Shown one piece after another: positions 42,556 to 49,987 of a stretch of 64,000 nt of DNA. Origin of the DNA: Leucobacter sp. 7(1) (GTDB lineage: Bacteria; Actinomycetota; Actinomycetes; Actinomycetales; Microbacteriaceae); contig NZ_FUID01000082.1 of NCBI RefSeq assembly GCF_900163635.1, positions 1-64,000 on the forward strand, given 5' to 3'. Both the position numbers and the translations under genes were made by a program. Position 1 is the first letter of the stretch; each line of letters opens with the position of its first letter. Under the pieces are notes generated by a model, which made no database searches, was not told where the DNA came from, and worked only from the letters and a program-made list of their open reading frames with translations.

Positions 42556-43014
42556 CTACGCGGCTACGCTCGCGGCGTCCAGCACGCCGGGCAGCCACTC
42601 AAGCGCCACGTCGCTGCCGAGATCCCACGATGAGGCGTCGTGCCGCCCGTACTCACCAACGCGCACGGCGCCCTGCGCTGCGAAGCGGCGGTCGAGGTGT
42701 TCGCTGCCCTGGCTGTAGGTCTCTTCGTAGAACGTGTCGCCGAGCCCGAACACCGCGTAGCGTACGCCGCCCAAGGTGGGCGGCGCGGCATCGAAGGCCT
42801 CGATGAACGGCAGCGCCGTATTGGGCGGATCGCCTTCGCCGTGCGTGGAGCAGACGATCACCACAAAGCGCTCAGGAACAAGCCCGGCAGGGTCGAAATC
42901 CTGCAGGTCGAAGACCTCGACGTCGTCGTGGGTCTCGCGCAGCTTCGCGCCGAGATCCTCGGCGATCAGCTCTGAGTTGCCGGATTCTGTGCCGTAGAGA
43001 ACCGTGAATTTCAC
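42556..43014 (-). CDS. Flavodoxin (FMN electron carrier)
   Basis: This 152-residue protein is a flavodoxin-domain electron carrier. The FMN phosphate loop is at its start (YGTESGNSE, residues 6-14), followed by the CSTHGEGDPP segment and FGLGDTFYEETYSQG, which line the flavin. GTG 43014 has AAAGGA nine bases upstream. ATG 43032 overlaps the reductase stop (ATGA) and would add six residues. It is cytoplasmic and sits in one operon with the reductase. Divergent from them is a P450, so I infer that it passes electrons from reductase to P450, as flavodoxins do in the P450cin and XplA systems. Confidence 0.88.
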   Translation of the reverse strand: MKFTVLYGTESGNSELIAEDLGAKLRETHDDVEVFDLQDFDPAGLVPERFVVIVCSTHGEGDPPNTALPFIEAFDAAPPTLGGVRYAVFGLGDTFYEETYSQGSEHLDRRFAAQGAVRVGEYGRHDASSWDLGSDVALEWLPGVLDAASVAA

Positions 43015-43028
43015 AGGAGGATGTCCTT

Positions 43029-44348
43029 TCATGCCTGGGCCTGGGGGAGTGCCGCACCGCGAGCGATGGCGGCCATTTGGGTGTGGTCGGGGAGTTTTGT
43101 GCGGACGCGGCCGGGACGGGCTGTTGCGCACTCATGGGCGTCGAGGACCTGCCACTGCGCGAAACTGATGGCGCGGTCCTGAACCCTGGCAGGGAGCCCT
43201 CCGAAACCAAACTTTCCGGGATCGGTGGCGAGTGTCCCGTCCGAAAGGTCTGCGACGATCTCCTCGGCCACGGACTTGGCGCACGCTCGGTTCTCGGGGA
43301 TCGCGCCGTTCGGGCCGCGCTTGGCCCAGCCCGTGCGATAGACGCCCGGGCGAATTCTGCCGGTGGGAGAGGCGGCCGGGAGCGCGGAGAGGTTCGCGGC
43401 GTCGCCGTTGCTTGCCAGCCCATCAAAGCCGATTGCGGTGATCACCGCGGTCGCCGGGATCAGTCGTGTGACACCACCGAGCTCGACCGTGACCCCGGTG
43501 ACGCGGTCTGTGCCCTCAAAGCGCACGGGGACCGCCCCGAAGTGGAGCGTGACGTTCGGGCCGGGGTGTGCCGGCCGGTCCGGCGCGGTGAGCTCTGCGA
43601 CCGCCGCGACCCGAGCGGTTGTGGTCCGATCCGCACCCTCAGGCAAGGTGAGTGCCGCGGCATCTGTTGTGTAGCGACCACGCTCCAGGCCCGCGAGTTC
43701 CTTGAACATCTGCGGGTCGCCCTTCGCGTGCGCGACGTCTGAGCGGCTGAGAATCGTGATGCGTTGCGCGGGATCCGCGAGATAGGGCGCGAGCGCCGTG
43801 TCGGCGACGTCGCTCTGCGCGTAGCCTTCCTTGTCTTTGACGAGGAAGCGCAGTACGTCGAGCGCGACGTTTCCGGCTCCGACGATGACAACGTCGGCGC
43901 CGAGCTCGGGGAGCGCTGCGGCCGTATCGGGGTGTGCGTTCAACACGCGCGTGAGCGCGCCCGCGCCCACGACCCCGGGAAGTGTGCCACCGGGAACCGT
44001 GAGCGCCCGGTCGGCGCTCAGTCCAGTGGCGAATACAACCGCGTCGAAGTGCTCCTGGAGCTCGGCGAGCGTGACGTCGGCACCGATCACGCCATCGGTG
44101 TCAATCGCGACATCGCCGGCAAAGCGAACGTTCGGCGCGGCGAAGAGCCGCTCGAACTGCCGGGTGATTGCCTTGGTGTGCTGGTGGTCGGCAGCGATTC
44201 CATAGCGGATCAGGCCGAACGGGGAAGGGAGCCTGTCAAACAGGGTGAGCTCGCACCCGGGCAACGAGCGCACGAGTGACTGCGCCAGATAGCAGCCGGC
44301 GGGGCCGCTGCCGATGATGGCGATGCGGGGGGTCGGGAGGGACGGCAT
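43029..44348 (-). CDS. FAD-dependent adrenodoxin/flavodoxin reductase-like protein
   Basis: This 439-residue reductase has the FAD dinucleotide fold at the N-terminus (IIGSGPAGCYLAQSL) with FGLIRYGIAADH, the NADP fold VIVGAGNVALDVLRFL, and the AIGFDG and RTGWAKRGPNGAIPENR segments characteristic of the adrenodoxin reductase/FprA group, which also includes XplB. It moves electrons from NADPH to a small carrier. ATG 44348 has GAAGGAG at good spacing; GTG 44351 is the next alternative. It overlaps or nearly touches the flavodoxin gene and diverges from the P450 gene. The three form a complete class of electron-transfer chain: NADPH, FAD reductase, FMN flavodoxin, P450. Confidence 0.92.
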   Translation of the reverse strand: MPSLPTPRIAIIGSGPAGCYLAQSLVRSLPGCELTLFDRLPSPFGLIRYGIAADHQHTKAITRQFERLFAAPNVRFAGDVAIDTDGVIGADVTLAELQEHFDAVVFATGLSADRALTVPGGTLPGVVGAGALTRVLNAHPDTAAALPELGADVVIVGAGNVALDVLRFLVKDKEGYAQSDVADTALAPYLADPAQRITILSRSDVAHAKGDPQMFKELAGLERGRYTTDAAALTLPEGADRTTTARVAAVAELTAPDRPAHPGPNVTLHFGAVPVRFEGTDRVTGVTVELGGVTRLIPATAVITAIGFDGLASNGDAANLSALPAASPTGRIRPGVYRTGWAKRGPNGAIPENRACAKSVAEEIVADLSDGTLATDPGKFGFGGLPARVQDRAISFAQWQVLDAHECATARPGRVRTKLPDHTQMAAIARGAALPQAQA

Positions 44349-44414
44349 CACAGCTCCTTCGCGTGATCGGTTCGGCCCGAATCTCGCCGCGCTGCGAGAC
44401 CGGTTGCCGCAAGT

Positions 44415-44526
44415 GTATCGATAAACATTGCACTTGTGAATGTTTTAATCACATTGCACAACTTTGTGTCGAGAGATCCTTTGATGCACTTGCAAAATAA
44501 AACATTCATCGATAACTTATTTTCAA
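44415..44526. promoter_or_regulatory. AT-rich divergent control region of the P450 cluster
   Basis: This stretch is markedly AT-rich against its surroundings. AAACATT (44423-44429) and AATGTTT (44439-44445) form an inverted repeat. TTGCACTTG (44429-44437), TTGCACAAC (44454-44462) and ATGCACTTGC (44484-44493) are spaced copies of one motif. ATCGATAA occurs at 44417-44424 and again at 44508-44515. It separates the reductase/flavodoxin operon from the P450 gene and very likely binds a regulator and the transcription machinery for both sides. Confidence 0.55.
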
Positions 44527-44576
44527 CCGGTCGTCCACGGCAACAGCGTTGGATGACGTTCGACGAAGGAGTACGA

Positions 44577-45797
44577 ATGCCCGGAATCTTGGTGGATACG
44601 GATCTGCCATACCTCGATATCGCGTCGCCCGAGTTTGCGATGAACTCTGAGGCAGTGCGGGACGCCCGCTCCCGCAGCTGGGTTGCCCGCACGAACTATG
44701 GCTTTGGCGTGCTGCGCTACCGCGAGGTGACGGAGCTACTCAAGCACCCGAGCCTCAACCAGGGCAGCGCCAAGTGGCCCGAACTCAACGGTGTGCATTC
44801 CGGCCTGTTTCACGAGTGGTGGTCGAAGAACTTGCTGGTCCTCGAGGGCGACGAGCATCACCGGATCCGACGCCTGCTCAATCCGGCATTCTCCCCGACT
44901 CAAGCGCGCCGCCTCGAACCCGAGTTCGCTCAGATCGCGACGGAGCTCATCGACGAGATGGTTGCGCTCCAGGCAAGCGGTGCCGAGGTCGACTTTGTCG
45001 CCGCGTTTGCCGAGCCGTTCGCGACGCGCGCGCTGTGCGCCATGCTCGGCCTCTCCCACGAACACTGGCCCTTTATCGCCGACCGCGCCAACACCGTCGG
45101 CTACGCGCTCGCGGTCTCGATCAAGGACGACATCGAGCGAATCGACGTCGCCGTTCAGGAGCTGTACGACTTCGTTGAGCAGTTGATCACCGAGCGGCGG
45201 GCCAACCCCGGGCAGGACGTTGTTTCGCGACTCGTGCAGTTTTCTGCGGACGGCGACAAGCTCAGCGACGCGGAGCTGCGGAACGCCCTCGTGCTGATGC
45301 TGTTTGGCGGTATGGACACAACCAGGAATCAGATCGGCCTGATCTTGCAGACGTTCATGCGCAATCCGGAGCAGTGGGAGAAGCTCGCCGATCGCCCCGA
45401 AGAACTGGCGAAGCCGGCGCTCGAAGAGGGCCTGCGGGTCAACCCGACAACGCGCTGGGTCACCCGGGAGGCCAACGAGGACTTCGAATACGAGGGCCTG
45501 CAGATCGCGAAGGGCACCACCGTGCACCTCTTCACGATGTCGAGTGGGACTGACCCCGAGGCGTTCCCGAATCCCGAGATCGACATTGACGCAGAGGATC
45601 GCAAGCCCCACCAGACCTTTGGTGGGGGTGTGCACCACTGCCTGGGCCACTACATCGCCCGAGCTGACATGGGAATCGCGCTGCCGATGCTTGCGCAGCG
45701 CATTGCCGAGGTTGCGTGCCCCGGCGGCGATGAGTGGCTCCCGGACTCGGGCAACCACGGCCCCGTCAAACTTCCCATCACCTTCACGGTGCGCTAA
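44577..45797 (+). CDS. Cytochrome P450
   Basis: This 406-residue soluble bacterial P450 has all core motifs: I-helix GGMDTT (244-249), K-helix ExxR (EGLR), and the haem loop FGGGVHHCLG with ligand Cys355. ATG 44577 is selected because AAGGAG (44565-44570) lies six bases upstream; an earlier in-frame ATG at 44436 is inside the AT-rich control region. Electrons are presumably supplied by the divergent flavodoxin and reductase. The glutamine-synthetase-like gene follows after 86 bases on the same strand. P450s beside GS-like genes are known from cyclic-amine degradation (morpholine, piperidine) and RDX-degradation loci, so an amine substrate is inferred. The CYP family cannot be assigned by eye. 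Confidence 0.93.
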   Translation: MPGILVDTDLPYLDIASPEFAMNSEAVRDARSRSWVARTNYGFGVLRYREVTELLKHPSLNQGSAKWPELNGVHSGLFHEWWSKNLLVLEGDEHHRIRRLLNPAFSPTQARRLEPEFAQIATELIDEMVALQASGAEVDFVAAFAEPFATRALCAMLGLSHEHWPFIADRANTVGYALAVSIKDDIERIDVAVQELYDFVEQLITERRANPGQDVVSRLVQFSADGDKLSDAELRNALVLMLFGGMDTTRNQIGLILQTFMRNPEQWEKLADRPEELAKPALEEGLRVNPTTRWVTREANEDFEYEGLQIAKGTTVHLFTMSSGTDPEAFPNPEIDIDAEDRKPHQTFGGGVHHCLGHYIARADMGIALPMLAQRIAEVACPGGDEWLPDSGNHGPVKLPITFTVR

Positions 45798-45883
45798 CCC
45801 GCATCACCCCTTTTGGGCCACCGCCTCGGCGGCCCCGGGCAGTGCTGCCCGAACAGAGACCTTCCAACGATGAAAGGACCCAC

Positions 45884-47305
45884 ATGTCTGACCTCAAGAC
45901 CGGCGGGAGCTTTGGTGCCGCGCTGCGCGAGATCCTGAGCGACACCACCGCGTTTGCCCGCCACCAGGAGGCAAACCTCCGCCCCGAGACGCTCGCGGTA
46001 CTCGGCGAACGCATCCGGGAAACCGGCGTGAAGTACATCTACTACATGATCCCGACGCTCGGAAGCCGCACCGTGGCGAAGGTTGTGCCCGCCGAACACT
46101 ACGAGCGCATGCTCCGAAAGGGGATCGCCTTCCACCGCACCGCGCTCACAGATCTCCAAACGAGCCGCGAGGGCGAGCTTATCGGCGGCGGCGTGGACGC
46201 CCACGAGTTCTGGGGACTCCCCGAACCCGAGACGTTCCAGGTGCTGCCCTGGGATCCCGAGGTAGGACGCATGTTCTGCACGGCCTATGATCCGCCGCAG
46301 CTCGGCGAGGGATCGGGCTGCCTGATCCCACTCGACACCCGCGCTCTGTTCCGGGCCGCACACCGCTCCTTCACTGAGCGCACCGGGCTGGAACTGCGCA
46401 GTGGACTCGAACCCGAGATGACGTGGACCGGGCCCGGCATGGAAGTCTCCTGTAAGGATGACCAGAGCCCCGCCTACCAGGTCGAAAACCTCGAGAAGAT
46501 GCGGCCCGTGTTTAAGAAGGTCATCAGTTACGCACAAGCGATGGACTTCGCCATGATCCAGGGCGACTACGAGGACGACGGCCAACTCGAACTGAACTGG
46601 GACTTCGACCGAGCGGAGCTCACCGCCGAGCGGATGACAACCTACAGGCAGATCTGCAAACAGGCCGCTCGCGAGCTCGGGCTGCACGCGAGCTTCATGG
46701 CAAAGCCGTATAACGGCAAGATGGGCAACGGGTGCCATCACAATCTCAGCCTCTGGCGCGACGGCGAAAACATTATTGAGGACGGCCGCGTCGAGCTGCA
46801 CGTGACGGAAACCGCACGCCACGCCATCAGTGGCATGCTGCGCCACACCCCGGGTTCGATGCTCGTCATGGGGTCCACTGTGAACTCCTATAAGCGGTAC
46901 TGGGATGCCGGCCAGTTCGCTCCCTCCGGGGCCGACTGGGGGCTCGATACGCGTGGCGTGGCGCTCCGGATCTCCGCGAACGGGCGGATGGAATACCGCC
47001 TGCCCGATGCGAGCGTGAACCCGCACCTGTCCCACCTCTACCTCCTTGCCGCGATCGAGCGGGGCCTGGAGACGAAGCTTGACCCGGGCGATCCGGGCAC
47101 GCCGAGCGCGGCACTCGCGGACGTTGTTGTCCCGAACACCCTCGGCAGCGCTATCGAAGCGTTCGAGGCCGACGAGTACCTCATGGCCGCGATGCCCGAG
47201 GAGCTCACACGCATCTTCCTGCAACTCAAGCGGGACGAATGGGCGCGCTACTGCGGCCAGATTTCACAGTGGGAATTCGATCAGTACTGGGAGGCAATTC
47301 CGTGA
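45884..47305 (+). CDS. Glutamine-synthetase-like gamma-glutamylamide ligase
   Basis: The 473-residue protein has the catalytic domain of the glutamine synthetase superfamily: ESGLEPEMTW-type metal site, GNGCHHNLSLW, the NSYKRYWDAG arginine loop and MEYRLPDASVNPHLSHLYLL. Length and motifs fit PuuA-like ligases that join the gamma-carboxyl of glutamate to an amine. A housekeeping glutamine synthetase would be longer-conserved at its N-terminus and carries the adenylylation tyrosine region, which I do not see. ATG 45884 has AAAGGA upstream. The next gene starts within its stop (GTGA). The gene lies between the P450 and two hydrolases, so I infer that it caps the amine substrate with glutamate. 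Confidence 0.88.
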   Translation: MSDLKTGGSFGAALREILSDTTAFARHQEANLRPETLAVLGERIRETGVKYIYYMIPTLGSRTVAKVVPAEHYERMLRKGIAFHRTALTDLQTSREGELIGGGVDAHEFWGLPEPETFQVLPWDPEVGRMFCTAYDPPQLGEGSGCLIPLDTRALFRAAHRSFTERTGLELRSGLEPEMTWTGPGMEVSCKDDQSPAYQVENLEKMRPVFKKVISYAQAMDFAMIQGDYEDDGQLELNWDFDRAELTAERMTTYRQICKQAARELGLHASFMAKPYNGKMGNGCHHNLSLWRDGENIIEDGRVELHVTETARHAISGMLRHTPGSMLVMGSTVNSYKRYWDAGQFAPSGADWGLDTRGVALRISANGRMEYRLPDASVNPHLSHLYLLAAIERGLETKLDPGDPGTPSAALADVVVPNTLGSAIEAFEADEYLMAAMPEELTRIFLQLKRDEWARYCGQISQWEFDQYWEAIP

Positions 47306-48021
47306 CCACCACCACGCCCCGCACGCTCCGACTCGCGTGCATCGATTCAGAAGCCCTGCCGCTCTTTTCGAAGAGCCCCGACGGGATCACCCGCGGTGGC
47401 TATGAGCCCGAGGCCGCGGCCCTCGTCGCCGAACGCCTCGGTGCCACGATCGAGTGGGTCATGCTCCCCTGGGAAGACATGATCCCCGCCGTGCGCCGTG
47501 GCGACGCCGACGCGGTGTGGTGCGGTCAGGGGATGACCGAGGAGCGCGCAGCGCTTGTCGACTTCACCCAGCCCTACGCCGTATTTAACGAGACACTGAT
47601 TGTGCGCGCAGACGATCCGGCGCGTGCCGCGTCGGACCTCGCCGGATACAAGATCGGTGCCATCGCGAACTCCACGAACATGAAGCTCGCGGAGACCTTC
47701 CCCGGCGTCGAACTTGTGAGCTTCGGTGCGAGCGACGACGTGTTCCGAGACATGATTGAGGCGACCCGTTCCGGCGAAGTCGACGGCTTTGTCGACGACG
47801 ACGTCGTGATGATTCCGCTGGGACAGGAAGACCCCGACTTCGTCGAAGCGTTCACCGTGCTCACCGGGAATCGCTGGGGGATCGGTGTTGCGCCCGGCAA
47901 TGACGCGCTGCGCGCAGAGATCAACGCCGCGCTCACCGCGGTCGTAAAAGATGGCTCCCTCGAACGTGTGTGGACGCGGTGGATGCCGCTGCTTCCGTTC
48001 CCGCTGAAGCCTCAGGCGTAG
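47302..48021 (+). CDS. Substrate-binding-domain protein without export signal
   Basis: This 239-residue protein is a family 3 (amino-acid type) periplasmic-binding fold: GYEPEAAALVAERLGATIEWV, GDADAVWCGQGMTEERAALVDFTQPY and IGAIANSTNMKLAETFPG are the usual segments. It has no signal peptide or lipobox: the N-terminus is MTTTTPRTLRLACID, and the longer open frame upstream also lacks one. No ABC permease or ATPase of the matching type is nearby. GTG 47302 overlaps the ligase stop, so it is made with the ligase. A cytoplasmic ligand-binding or enzymatic role is likely, since some relatives are dehydratases. Loss of the signal by mutation is the alternative. Confidence 0.8.
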   Translation: MTTTTPRTLRLACIDSEALPLFSKSPDGITRGGYEPEAAALVAERLGATIEWVMLPWEDMIPAVRRGDADAVWCGQGMTEERAALVDFTQPYAVFNETLIVRADDPARAASDLAGYKIGAIANSTNMKLAETFPGVELVSFGASDDVFRDMIEATRSGEVDGFVDDDVVMIPLGQEDPDFVEAFTVLTGNRWGIGVAPGNDALRAEINAALTAVVKDGSLERVWTRWMPLLPFPLKPQA

Positions 48022-48023
48022 CC

Positions 48024-48743
48024 ATGGGTGCACCGCGCATTGGCGTTGCCGGGATGTTGTCGAATCAGATCCACGGGCTCCGCTTCGACGGCTCTGTGGT
48101 GGCGTCAGCGGTGCTCCGCTCCGTGGTCCGCGCCGGCGGCGAGCCCCTCACGCTGTTCGCGGAGGGGCCGTCGCCCGCTGACGAGCGGTTGCGGGGCATC
48201 GACGGACTTCTGCTCCCCGGGGGGTTTGACATCGATCCTGCCCGGTACGGTCAGGACGCGCTGCCCACCACTGTGACTGCGGACTTCGCTGCGCAGGACC
48301 AGTTCGAGGCGGATCTGTTGGCGGCCGCGATCGACGCGGGGATTCCTGTCCTCGCGATCTGCCGCGGCTTCCAGCTGCTGAATGTCGAGCACGGCGGCAC
48401 CATGGTGCAGGATCTCCCCGCCGACAGTGTGCACCGCAATAGCGTGCACCCCGTTGACCTCGCGCCGGACTCGGCGCTCGCCGCCGCGCTCGGGGTGACC
48501 TCGCTCGCGGTATCGTCCTACCATCACCAGGCCGTCGACGTGGTGGGCATCGGCCTGCGCGTGGTCGGCCGTGCCGCGGACGGTATCGTGGAGGCCCTCG
48601 AACACGAGCGTGCTGAGATGCTCGCCGTACAGTGGCATCCTGAGGATACGTCTGCAACGGACCCTACGCAGCAGGCCCTGTTTGATTGGCTTGTGGAGCG
48701 CGCTGCCGTGCGCGCCTCCCGAGAGGAAAGGACCGCCGCATGA
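48024..48743 (+). CDS. Gamma-glutamyl-gamma-aminobutyrate hydrolase family protein (second copy)
   Basis: This 239-residue hydrolase has the same fold as the first copy with an intact triad: Cys113 (LAICRGFQLLN), His205 and Glu207 (QWHPED). LLLPGGFDIDPARYG is the PuuD-type oxyanion segment. It begins two bases after the previous stop and overlaps the next gene by four bases (ATGA). It is clearly diverged from the copy at 41.7 kb, so they may act on different gamma-glutamyl amides. In the operon it would remove the glutamyl cap that the ligase added. Confidence 0.88.
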   Translation: MGAPRIGVAGMLSNQIHGLRFDGSVVASAVLRSVVRAGGEPLTLFAEGPSPADERLRGIDGLLLPGGFDIDPARYGQDALPTTVTADFAAQDQFEADLLAAAIDAGIPVLAICRGFQLLNVEHGGTMVQDLPADSVHRNSVHPVDLAPDSALAAALGVTSLAVSSYHHQAVDVVGIGLRVVGRAADGIVEALEHERAEMLAVQWHPEDTSATDPTQQALFDWLVERAAVRASREERTAA

Positions 48744-49462
48744 GCGAGCAGGCACGCGTACTCGTGATCGAGCACCAGGGGAACGCGGGGATCGGGCACT
48801 TTGCGGATCGCATTGCCGCGCACGGTGTCACGTTGGAGACCGTGGGGCCAGATGCCGGTGCACCGCTTCCCGCGTCGCTGGACGGGTATGACGGACTGAT
48901 TGTCCTGGGCGGCTCGATGGGGCCCACCGACGACAACGCGGCTCCGTGGCTGCCGGCGACCCGCGCGCTCCTGCGTGAGGGTGTCGCACGGGAACTGCCG
49001 ACGCTTGGGATTTGTCTCGGCGCACAGCTTTTGGCTACCGCAACTGGGGGAGCGGTGCGGAACATGCCGGCCGGACCCGAGGTCGGGCTCACGAGTGTGG
49101 GTTTCGCGGCCCACGCCGCGGACGATCCGCTGTTTGGGGACCTCGCTGGAGATGCAGTGCCCACGGTGCAGTGGCACTGGCTGGAGGCCGCCGAGCTCCC
49201 CGCTCAGGCAGAAGTACTCGCCTCGAACGCGGCCTGCCGAAACCAGGCGTTCCGGGTGGGCCCCGCTGCCTGGGGTGTGCAGTTTCATCCGGAAGCGCTC
49301 ACCGGTACTGCGGAAGACTGGGTCATCGAGGAGGGGGACGGGCTTGATGAGCTTGGCCTCTCCGGACCCGCGGTGGTGGCCGAGGTGCGCGAGGCGGAGC
49401 CGCGGCTGCGCGAGCTCTGGGGCGGCATCGCCGAGCGCTTCGCGTCGATCGTCCGGGACTAG
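48740..49462 (+). CDS. Class I glutamine amidotransferase-like protein
   Basis: This 240-residue protein has a stand-alone class I amidotransferase domain with Cys92 (GICLGAQLLA), His183 and Glu185 (QFHPEA), and VLGGSMGPTDD. It resembles GuaA-like and YfeJ-type stand-alone domains and has no synthetase partner in the operon. GAAAGGA (48725-48731) precedes ATG 48740, which overlaps the upstream stop. A third hydrolase for a gamma-glutamyl compound is a reasonable guess; transfer of ammonia to an unknown partner is the alternative. The long hairpin at 49480-49531 follows. Confidence 0.83.
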   Translation: MSEQARVLVIEHQGNAGIGHFADRIAAHGVTLETVGPDAGAPLPASLDGYDGLIVLGGSMGPTDDNAAPWLPATRALLREGVARELPTLGICLGAQLLATATGGAVRNMPAGPEVGLTSVGFAAHAADDPLFGDLAGDAVPTVQWHWLEAAELPAQAEVLASNAACRNQAFRVGPAAWGVQFHPEALTGTAEDWVIEEGDGLDELGLSGPAVVAEVREAEPRLRELWGGIAERFASIVRD

Positions 49463-49479
49463 GCACCCCCGCGCCACCG

Positions 49480-49531
49480 AAGGGTGAGTTGTGGCTGCTT
49501 CCCGATACGGAAGCAGCCACAACTCACCCTT
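49480..49531. terminator. Perfect 23-base hairpin after the amine operon
   Basis: Bases 49480-49502 are the exact complement of 49509-49531, with a six-base loop (CGATAC). The arm reads AAGGGTGAGTTGTGGCTGCT and on. It is 18 bases beyond the amidotransferase stop and can serve as its terminator, but its length and less GC-rich arm suggest it may be a dispersed palindromic element. Confidence 0.8.
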
Positions 49532-49569
49532 CTGCGTTCTGCGTGCACAGTCCCGCGCCTCATATCTGT

Positions 49570-49581
49570 TATTCTAGATTT
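49570..49581 (+). promoter_or_regulatory. -10 box of a leaderless arsR-type gene
   Basis: TATTCT at 49570-49575 ends six bases before ATG 49582. TCTAGA overlaps its downstream edge. No ribosome site is present. Confidence 0.5.
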
Positions 49582-49917
49582 ATGGATATTGAAGCGGGGA
49601 TCGACCTGGGTGCGGTGTACAGCGCTCTCGCGAACGATACGCGACGGGAAATTCTCGAGCTTTTGAAGCACCCCGAGGTGCACTTTGAGTCCGAGCGCTA
49701 TCGAGATCTCGGACTGGATCTCGCCGATGGGGTCTGCGTGCAGGACATCCAGCGGGCGGCAGGGATCTCGCAATCCGTCACCTCCGGGTATCTCAAGATG
49801 CTGCAGAACGCAGGGTTCTTGACGTCCTACCGGGAGGGTCGCTGGACCTACTACCGCCGCGACGAAGCCGCGATTCGCGAGATCGCGGCTCGGATGCGCG
49901 CCGCCCTCGCGAGCTGA
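49582..49917 (+). CDS. ArsR-family winged-helix regulator
   Basis: This 111-residue protein has the ArsR/SmtB winged helix: YSALANDTRREILELLK at the start, then CVQDIQRAAGISQSVTSGYLKMLQNAGFLTSYREGRWTYYR. No metal-binding cysteine pair of the ELCVCDL type is seen (only one Cys in the recognition region), so it is unlikely to be an arsenic sensor. An in-frame ATG 31 codons upstream lies within the hairpin and before the -10 box, so ATG 49582 is used. The MFS transporter gene follows 70 bases later; regulation of that exporter is likely. Confidence 0.9.
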   Translation: MDIEAGIDLGAVYSALANDTRREILELLKHPEVHFESERYRDLGLDLADGVCVQDIQRAAGISQSVTSGYLKMLQNAGFLTSYREGRWTYYRRDEAAIREIAARMRAALAS

Positions 49918-49987
49918 GCGACGCCCCGCGCAGTCCCGTGCGGAAACCGACTTTTGTGCGCCCAAAAACACGTGGAATGAAGATCAT

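Noticed and set aside
48040-49462. Whether the three amidotransferase-fold genes are recent duplicates
   Set aside because: The proteins differ at most positions outside the active-site motifs, so they are old paralogues of different subgroups rather than a local tandem duplication.
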